From NCBI GenBank assembly GCA_903863885.1, contig CAIPEB010000087.1, positions 35,711-99,710 on the forward strand: DNA of 64,000 nt. Reading direction: 5' to 3'. This document shows positions 58,565-64,000 of the stretch, piece by piece (positions within the stretch are counted from its first letter, which is position 1; each line of letters begins with the position of its first letter). A program made the translations under genes and the position numbers. Below the pieces are notes generated by a model. It was not told the DNA's origin. It worked only from the letters and a program-made list of their open reading frames with translations, and did no database searches. The stretch comes from an uncultured Planctomycetaceae bacterium (GTDB lineage Bacteria; Planctomycetota; Planctomycetia; Pirellulales; Pirellulaceae).

Positions 58565-58984
58565 CTACTGGATCTCGTAGTCGGCCAAATGGGTGTTGGT
58601 CTTGGCAAATTCAGCCAATCGCGTGAGGTAGTCGCTGTTCGACTTGGCAACCTTAAAGCTGCACAGACGCTTGGCAACGTCCGTCTCAATTTCCACGACG
58701 CCGTCGATTTTTTCCAGATCGCCTCGGACCGAGGCGGCGCAGCCCCCTCACGTCATGTTCGGGACTTTGAGGGTCACCAAGGTGTACTCTGACGTGGCTT
58801 TCGGTGCCGCATCCGCAGACTCTTTCGGCGCCGCATCCGCAGGTGCCTGCGGTGCCGCATCCGCGGGCGCTGCAGCGGGCGCAGCGGCAGGGGCCGGCGG
58901 CGCTTTGGAGTCAGTCGCGGGCTGACATCCGGTCCAGGCGGCGGTGAGTCCCGCTGCCAACAGCAGTGGTACCATTCGGTTCAT
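58565..58984 (-). CDS. Lipoprotein with HMA metal-binding domain and in-frame TGA at the first metal-site Cys (candidate selenoprotein or pseudogene)
   Basis: 139 residues if the TGA at 58748-58750 (codon 79) is read. ATG 58984 follows GGGAGGAG. The N-terminus is a signal with lipobox-like WTGC, then an Ala/Pro linker with DAAP repeats. From YTLVTLKVPNMT the sequence is an HMA domain, normally continuing MTCxxC. Here the first Cys codon is TGA, followed in frame by GGCAASVRGDLEKIDG, then DVAKRLCSFKVAKS and a final LADYEIQ before TAG 58565-58567. The C-terminal 60 codons keep the HMA pattern. Read conventionally the protein stops after NMT, losing nearly the whole metal-binding fold. Recoding as selenocysteine would give a UxxC site. 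It could instead be a recent nonsense mutation or sequencing error. Confidence 0.75.
58720..58736 (-). promoter_or_regulatory. Hairpin just after the in-frame TGA (candidate bacterial SECIS)
   Basis: Reading the minus strand, CGCCTCG-GTC-CGAGGCG forms a perfect 7-bp stem 12-28 nt after the TGA. With the closing G-C pair open, the apical loop is GGUCC beginning 18 nt after UGA. The Escherichia coli fdhF element, as I recall it, has apical GGUC beginning 19 nt after its UGA. Confidence 0.5.
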
Positions 58985-59402
58985 GTGTTCTCCTCCCGAG
59001 CAAGACATTTCTGGAATCCGCATACGACGCACACGAAATGATAACGCAGACCGGGTGAAGGACAATCATGTCTCGGAATTCCGTGCTTTGCCTCGCAAGT
59101 TGCGGTCGCGCGGTGTGCAATTGTCGACCGTTTTACAACGGTCCGCCAGTTCTGGGCGGAGGATGATGATACGGCGGGATACTGCATCGTTTCGCCAAAC
59201 ATGCGGCTCGGCGCTTTCATTTAAATTTCAGCCTGTCACAATACCAAACATTCGAAGGCGACTTCGGCGCGGCGCGTGAAATGGAAGCGGCTGACGAAAG
59301 GGAGCGCTGCTCCGCGGCAGCCGGTTCGCGTGTTCGCGGCATGCGTGTGGCTTACCGTGTATGACAATGCCGACAAAAACTCTCGCTCGATGGGGGACTG
59401 CA
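58985..59402. other. Divergent intergenic region between the HMA lipoprotein and Gfo/Idh/MocA genes
   Basis: 418 bp. A perfect dyad lies at 59126-59143 (see separate entry). An open frame overlapping the lipoprotein start contains CVVC and KC motifs, but it lacks convincing coding character. No terminator was seen. Confidence 0.45.
59126..59143. promoter_or_regulatory. Perfect inverted repeat, possible operator
   Basis: GACCGTT-TTAC-AACGGTC: 7-bp arms, 4-bp centre, no flanking T-run. It lies ~142 bp upstream of the lipoprotein start and ~260 bp upstream of the divergent Gfo/Idh/MocA start. Confidence 0.4.
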
Positions 59403-60779
59403 ATGACTGTACGACGCATTACCCAGTCCAGGACCAATCGCCGTCAATTCCTGGCGGCAACGGCTACCGTAGCCGCGTTCTCGATCGTCCCGCGACACGT
59501 GCTCGCCCGGTCGGGAGAGCAGTCTCCGAATGAAAAGTTGAACATCGGCTCCGTCGGCGTCGGTGGCATGCAGGGTGCCAGCGACGTTGGAAGTGTCGCA
59601 CACGAGAACATCTATGCGCTGTGCGACGTGGATGAGACGTTCCTGAACAAGGCCGCCGAGAGATACCCGAGCGCAAAGCGTTACCGGGATTTTCGAGAGA
59701 TGTTGGACAAGGAACACAAGAGCCTCGACGCGATCACCGTGACCATTCCCGACCATATGCACGCCAGCGTGTCCTTGTGGGCGATGGAGCGGGGCATTGC
59801 GGTGCATTGCCAGAAGCCGCTGACGCAAAGCGTCTGGGAAGCGAGGCTGCTGACGGACGCAGCCAAAAAATACGGCGTCGCGACGCAGATGGGCAACCAG
59901 GGATATTCCGCGGAGGCGACTCGCATCGCCTGCGAGATCATCTGGAGCGGTCAACTCGGCGACATTACCGAAGTGCACTCGACGATCAATGGCGGATTCT
60001 CTCGAGACGTCACGCAATGGCCGCCGGCAGAAGAGGTACCCAAGACGCTCGATTGGAATCTCTGGACGGGCCGTGCCCCGGAACACACGTACAGTTCCAA
60101 GATCTGCCCGATCAACTGGCGGGGATACCTGGATTACGGCACCCAGATGATCGGCGACTGGGGCATTCACATGCTCGGACCGGCCAACTGGGCCCTGCAA
60201 CTTGGAAACCCGACAAGCGTCGAGTGCTTTGCTGTCGAGGGCGCGAACTCGGTGACTTATCCGAATTACGCCTGCAAGTTCGAGTTTCCCGAACGCCCGA
60301 ACAAATACGTCCCGGCCGGAAAGATGCCGCCTGTGACGCTCTATTGGTACGAGGGCAGCATGGTGAGCCATTTCAAACCGCCTCAGGGGCTGACCGCGGA
60401 CGACGTCAAACCGTTCAACGAGATCTTCGTCGGCACCAAGGGACATCTTGGAACCGCCGGTCGCGGCGAAAGCGTGCGGCTGATCCCTGAATCGAAAATG
60501 CAGTCGTACGTCAAACCGCCCGAAGTGCTGAAACGCTCGCCTGGCCACTTCAACGATTGGATTCGTGCCTGCAAAGGGGGCGAAGCAGCCTGCTCCAACT
60601 TCAGCATCGCGGGCCCCTACACCGAATGGATGTTGCTCGGTGCGATCTGCTGGCGGTTCCCGAATGAGCGGCTCTTGTGGGATGGCAATAACCTGCGATT
60701 CACGAACAACGACAAGGCCAACGAGTTTGTCAAACCGCATTTCCGCAAGGGCTGGGAATTGAAAGAGATCTCGGTGTGA
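59403..60779 (+). CDS. Tat-exported Gfo/Idh/MocA family oxidoreductase
   Basis: 458 residues from ATG 59403. A Tat signal (NRRQFLAATATVAAFSIVP) is followed by the Rossmann fold (LNIGSVGVGGMQGASDVGSV, ALCDVDE) and the family EKP-type loop, here VHCQKPLTQSVWEA with the conserved Lys-Pro. The C-terminal alpha/beta domain begins at NGGFSRDVTQWPPAEE and includes GTQMIGDWGIHMLGP, where Asp/His positions are typical. Enzymes of this type oxidise or reduce sugars with bound NAD(P). The only partial relative in the window is at 1-314. No sugar transporter lies next to it. Confidence 0.9.
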   Translation: MTVRRITQSRTNRRQFLAATATVAAFSIVPRHVLARSGEQSPNEKLNIGSVGVGGMQGASDVGSVAHENIYALCDVDETFLNKAAERYPSAKRYRDFREMLDKEHKSLDAITVTIPDHMHASVSLWAMERGIAVHCQKPLTQSVWEARLLTDAAKKYGVATQMGNQGYSAEATRIACEIIWSGQLGDITEVHSTINGGFSRDVTQWPPAEEVPKTLDWNLWTGRAPEHTYSSKICPINWRGYLDYGTQMIGDWGIHMLGPANWALQLGNPTSVECFAVEGANSVTYPNYACKFEFPERPNKYVPAGKMPPVTLYWYEGSMVSHFKPPQGLTADDVKPFNEIFVGTKGHLGTAGRGESVRLIPESKMQSYVKPPEVLKRSPGHFNDWIRACKGGEAACSNFSIAGPYTEWMLLGAICWRFPNERLLWDGNNLRFTNNDKANEFVKPHFRKGWELKEISV

Positions 60780-60998
60780 GCCAAGGGAATCACGCCGCGG
60801 CGGATTCGCTCCGCACGGAGCACCAGAACGGAGCACATTGGATTCGCCGGGTCGCGGGATTCGGCGAATCCATGCTGTATGCCGCAGCGTTCCGCCGCGC
60901 CGCCGACGGATCGCACGAAGGCCACCCCGAGAGGAGAGTAAATTGTGAAATACGTTCTTCGGGACTGAACGGCGTTCCGCGTGCACAACGGTCCGTAA

Positions 60999-62453
60999 TC
61001 ACTCTTTGACCGATTGAGCTCGAAAGACCACGCAGTATTGTCGATCGGGATCGAATCTGGCAGGTTGCGGAATGAGCAGGAAATTGTCGGTGATCAGCGG
61101 CTTCATATCGGCTCCTTCCGTGACTTCGACGGTCGTCGGTTGAATCCGGTGAGGCAGAAATAGAAAGATCGGCCGTCCGCCCCGCTGGGATCCGTTCAAG
61201 TTGATTGGGCGGAATGTCTGATCGCCTCGCAGCGGTTGGATTTCAAGACGGTATTCGTTGTCCTGCACTTCAAGCTTCTGTTGCCAAGCCAGCGGTCCGG
61301 CGGCCATTCGAGCGACCCAGGCGGGATCGCCATAGAACGCCAGGGTATCGCGGTCATAAATCAGCCCCGAGGCATCGTTCCAATTCAACCCGGCTTGGCT
61401 TGCTGCCGGCGGCACACTTCCCTTCATTACTTTTTCGGCATCATCGTTTGTTGCGGTTGCCAGTCCCGGGAAATGCGTTGCGAGCCGATAGACCAACGCT
61501 TGTTCATTCGCAAAGAACGCTTCGGCCAAAGTGAACCGGCCGGGTTGCTCGACGAAATAGTCCAGCATCCCCCACCCCGCGTAGCCGTACCAACTGGGCA
61601 CCGTGTACCCGATCATCTGGTTAACTCCGGCACTGTTGAGAAAGGCCAATGCCATCGCATCGGGGCCGTCGATATGGCCCATAAGGCAGTTGCCGACCGG
61701 CAGGAAGACCTTGGGATTCTCCGAGTGAATCGGGTATCGCTGCCCGTGGGTATCGAGTCCAAAGAGCTGGCCTTTCTCTGAACGAAACTGGCCATTTCGA
61801 TAGCGGTAGCCAATCTGCCAATCCCGCTCAGTGGCATGGCCGGACGTGACGAACAACTCCGCCTTGTAGTCGTTGAGCGTGTCGACCAGGGCCTTGGTTG
61901 TGTCGGCCGGCGCGGTCTCCTGCTGCACTGGCTGGCCGTGTGACTTGCGAGCCATCTTGCCCTTGTTCAGTTCACAGTACCAGAGACCTTCGTCACACAG
62001 CGACAATTCCACTTCGGTGCCGGCAGCCACACGATGAATCTCGAGCGGTTCACTGTGTTTGGCGATCCTGAGCGCACAGGCCGCATCGTATCCGGTCAGG
62101 ATGCCCCAGATCGCGTCGGTATACGGGTCGTCATCGATTTGCCTGCAAAGTCGGTTCACATCCGCGACGAACTCCCGAGTTGCCTCGTTGGGTTGGCAAA
62201 CAAAGCAGATGTAACGCGGAAACCGCTGCTGCAACTTGGGCAGCACTTCCTTGAGCGAATGGCCGAAAGTCAGTACCTCGGCGGCATGCCTGACGACCAG
62301 CGCTTCCGTGACAGGATTCCATTCGGCGTCTTTTCGGGTCGACTCTGAGACGACGACGCAGTACTTGCCTTCATCGGCCAGAACTCGGCTGTCCGTGCCG
62401 CAAAAACCGGCCGCCAATATCACTGCGCCGACACATGCTGCTGGTCCGTTCAT
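60999..62453 (-). CDS. Exported protein with caspase-like-fold features (possible C25-type cysteine peptidase relative)
   Basis: 484 residues from ATG 62453, with ACAGGAG upstream. A signal peptide (VGAVILAAGFCGTDSRVLA) leads into an alpha/beta domain. The His in LFVTSGHATERDWQ and the Cys in VFLPVGNCLMGHIDGPDAMA, about 70 residues apart, resemble the His-Cys dyad of gingipain/caspase-fold peptidases. The segment NQMIGYTVPSWYGYAGWGML follows. The C-terminal ~120 residues are beta-rich, possibly an Ig-like domain. Assignment is by fold-level pattern only; the protein may be a non-peptidase relative. It converges on the Gfo/Idh/MocA gene. Confidence 0.55.
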   Translation of the reverse strand: MNGPAACVGAVILAAGFCGTDSRVLADEGKYCVVVSESTRKDAEWNPVTEALVVRHAAEVLTFGHSLKEVLPKLQQRFPRYICFVCQPNEATREFVADVNRLCRQIDDDPYTDAIWGILTGYDAACALRIAKHSEPLEIHRVAAGTEVELSLCDEGLWYCELNKGKMARKSHGQPVQQETAPADTTKALVDTLNDYKAELFVTSGHATERDWQIGYRYRNGQFRSEKGQLFGLDTHGQRYPIHSENPKVFLPVGNCLMGHIDGPDAMALAFLNSAGVNQMIGYTVPSWYGYAGWGMLDYFVEQPGRFTLAEAFFANEQALVYRLATHFPGLATATNDDAEKVMKGSVPPAASQAGLNWNDASGLIYDRDTLAFYGDPAWVARMAAGPLAWQQKLEVQDNEYRLEIQPLRGDQTFRPINLNGSQRGGRPIFLFLPHRIQPTTVEVTEGADMKPLITDNFLLIPQPARFDPDRQYCVVFRAQSVKE

Positions 62454-62786
62454 AATCGCTCCTGTCGGTGCTCGCTCGAGTATTCGCATCAGTTGGTCCT
62501 TGATCCTCTCGCGGACGAGGGCCGTTTACAAGTACGTATCCCGTGATGAGGGGGCTTCAACGTGTGTCGCCAGGGCGTGCAGACCGCTACGATGGTGGTG
62601 TCCCGGAGTACAGTTGAATTCCGGCAAACAAGAGACAAGACACGGGGCCGCGGCTCGCTTCTCATTTCGTTTGCAGGAAACTCGTCTGCGATGCAGCCAC
62701 CGCGTTGGTGGCTGACCGCCTCGAAGCCGGTAGGCAGAATTGTCTCGCAGGCGGACGGAACGGCCTCCAGTGAAGGACGCTTAACC
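62454..62786. other. Divergent intergenic region before the last gene
   Basis: 333 bp between the caspase-like-fold gene and the glycosidase gene at the window end. No gene, dyad or confident promoter was recognised, except the GAAGGA ribosome-binding site at 62772-62777 next to the GTG start. Confidence 0.4.
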
Positions 62787-64000
62787 GTGACTCTGATGCA
62801 ACGGCTCGTTTGTGCGCTGGCGCTGTCGTGTGCCGCGTTGACCTCTGACGCAGATTCCGGTGAATGGGATTCCGTCAGTTTCGATTTCACGACGGGAGAA
62901 GAAAACTGTGTGAAGGGTCCCAACGAGGCATTCACCTCGGTGCGCCCGCAAAGCGGTCCGTGGACAGCCCGGTTCGGCGTGAGCAACCACTTTGCGAACC
63001 TGCAAGGCGAGCAAATAAAGGTGTTTTCAGCCCGGACGGTTACCTTCCACGACTACAACACAGTCTCCGGTCATGCCGGCAAATCGGGACACATCGTGTT
63101 CAAGATCCAGTTTTCGGAACCCGTTTCAGGGGCGATCTGGCAGATTGACTCGCACGGAAAGAACGTCGCTCCGCCTGCACGGCTGGTCGCCCGCTACAGT
63201 CGCGATGGACAGAACTGGATCGATGCTCACATCTACGCGCCGGGTCTGGCAGGCGACTACCGCCCGCCGCCAGTGACGCTGCGGCTTGAATCGCCCACGG
63301 AAGTTCTATACCTGGGCTGGTTTGCCGAAGTGCCCGAGGGAACAGGCTGGTGGCTCATTGGGACGACTGGCGAACTGACGTTAACACCGGCCGATTTGCC
63401 ATTGCACGCGGTACCGCCGGAGTCCGAAAGAGCGAAATCTGCCAACGAGGAGCTGCAGGGACCGCGAGTTGTGCCACGTTCGTTCTTCGGGACGACAACC
63501 CACGTCAACGGTGAAGGACAAGTTCCGCTGCTGCAGGACCTGGGTATACACAACGTCCGGATTGACATGCATTGGGCCGGACTCGAGCCCGCACGCGGAC
63601 AGTACAATTTCGACCCGAGCCTCTGGATGCTGGCCAGCGCCGATCTGGGATTCAAGCACAATCTCGACCAGCTCGTCGTTCTGACGAATCCTCCTGCTTG
63701 GAGCACAGGCGAACGCGGTACATACCCGAACGACCAAAGCACTTCGGCCTTGGAGGAGTTCATGTTCCGACTCGCCTCGATGTACAAGGGGAAGATCCGG
63801 TACTGGCAGGCGGGCAACGAACCCAACATGGCAATTTGGCGAGAACAGTTCATTCCGTTCCTCAAGGCTTATTACCGGGGCGTGAAGCGAGCCGATCCGC
63901 AAAACAAAGTCGTTCTATGTGGCTTCGCCGGTGTCGAGCACCTGCACCTGGATGCTGTGTACCGGCTCGGGGGAAAGGAGTATTTCGACATTCTGGGGGC
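62787..64000 (+). CDS. Secreted GH39/GH5-like glycosidase, 3' end outside window
   Basis: 404 residues visible; the gene runs off the window. The GTG start at 62787 is 9 nt after GAAGGA; ATG 62796 is an alternative. A signal peptide (QRLVCALALSCAALTSDA) leads into a beta-sandwich of ~190 residues (FSARTVTFHDYNTVSGHAGK, PPVTLRLESPTEVLYLGWF). From residue ~225 the TIM barrel begins: SFFGTTTHVNG, LQDLGIHNVRIDMHWAGLEP, LDQLVVLTNPPAW. The acid/base Glu is in YWQAGNEPNMAIW, as in clan GH-A. The nucleophile lies beyond the window. Likely a xylosidase-type enzyme; the substrate is unknown. Confidence 0.8.
   Translation, partial: MTLMQRLVCALALSCAALTSDADSGEWDSVSFDFTTGEENCVKGPNEAFTSVRPQSGPWTARFGVSNHFANLQGEQIKVFSARTVTFHDYNTVSGHAGKSGHIVFKIQFSEPVSGAIWQIDSHGKNVAPPARLVARYSRDGQNWIDAHIYAPGLAGDYRPPPVTLRLESPTEVLYLGWFAEVPEGTGWWLIGTTGELTLTPADLPLHAVPPESERAKSANEELQGPRVVPRSFFGTTTHVNGEGQVPLLQDLGIHNVRIDMHWAGLEPARGQYNFDPSLWMLASADLGFKHNLDQLVVLTNPPAWSTGERGTYPNDQSTSALEEFMFRLASMYKGKIRYWQAGNEPNMAIWREQFIPFLKAYYRGVKRADPQNKVVLCGFAGVEHLHLDAVYRLGGKEYFDILG

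Noticed and set aside
58981..59220. Minus-strand ORF ending in a YHFVCVVCGFQKC segment that recalls the zinc site of Fur proteins and overlaps the lipoprotein ATG
   Set aside because: The rest has no Fur or other family pattern, there is no ribosome-binding site, and it spans the regulatory dyad. The likeness is probably chance in an upstream region.
59352..60986. Long minus-strand ORF covering the Gfo/Idh/MocA gene
   Set aside because: Complete overlap with a clearly recognised gene on the plus strand; the product has no recognisable domain.

Overview
The window (about 60% G+C, densely coded) reads as a chromosome segment of a planctomycete (Planctomycetota, probably Pirellulales/Planctomycetales). 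The evidence is the gene content: a DUF1559 pilin-like protein with an H-x9-DG tail, a small membrane protein beginning with the NPYASP signature, a Ser/Thr kinase with DWG in place of DFG and a TPR tail, leucine-rich repeats of the TDAGL type, many secreted glycoside hydrolases with NPCBM or LamG modules, an Asp-box sialidase-like protein and Gfo/Idh/MocA proteins with Tat signals. No rRNA, tRNA, CRISPR array, transposase or phage gene was recognised.

Layout. 1-4144: end of a Gfo/Idh/MocA gene, an exported LRR protein, the DUF1559 protein and a divergent HTH plus periplasmic-binding-fold regulator. 4415-10285: three secreted glycan-related proteins, the last two translationally coupled. 10641-19939: a heavy-metal efflux locus (Cys-rich exported protein, CusB-like adaptor, oversized CusA-like pump, periplasmic two-module Cys protein, TolC-like channel). 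20970-27604: a second glycan cluster (NPCBM-GH31, a large uncharacterised hydrolase-like protein, a pectate-lyase-fold protein). 27650-28811: a tandem pair of small unknown genes, each with the same leader. 28836-31565: Ser/Thr kinase. 31948-37015: two large secreted glycan-related proteins. 37263-43978: zinc-ribbon and small membrane proteins, an NPCBM-Ig-GH27 alpha-galactosidase, an MscS channel and a creatininase-family protein. 44442-53002: an alpha/beta-hydrolase divergent from a four-gene beta-oxidation operon (acyl-CoA synthetase, thiolase, FadB-type fusion, acyl-CoA dehydrogenase). 53255-64000: a small membrane protein, an EEP hydrolase, an MBL-fold hydrolase, a DUF4038 glycosidase, a sialidase, a metal-binding lipoprotein, a Gfo/Idh/MocA protein, a caspase-like-fold protein, and the start of a GH39/GH5-like glycosidase cut by the window edge.

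The most interesting signal is at 58565-58984 (minus strand). A lipoprotein with a heavy-metal-associated (HMA) domain carries an in-frame TGA exactly where the first cysteine of the MTCxxC metal site belongs. The frame stays open for 60 more codons encoding the rest of the HMA fold. A perfect 7-bp hairpin whose apical GGUC starts 18 nt after the TGA resembles a bacterial selenocysteine insertion element. This may be a selenoprotein metal chaperone (UxxC); the alternative is a simple nonsense mutation. Other notable signals are the duplicated promoter/dyad/gene unit at 27650-28811, repeated CP...CCxxC modules shared between the efflux adaptor and its neighbour, a roughly 265-residue insertion in the pump, and an alpha/beta-hydrolase that has lost its nucleophile.
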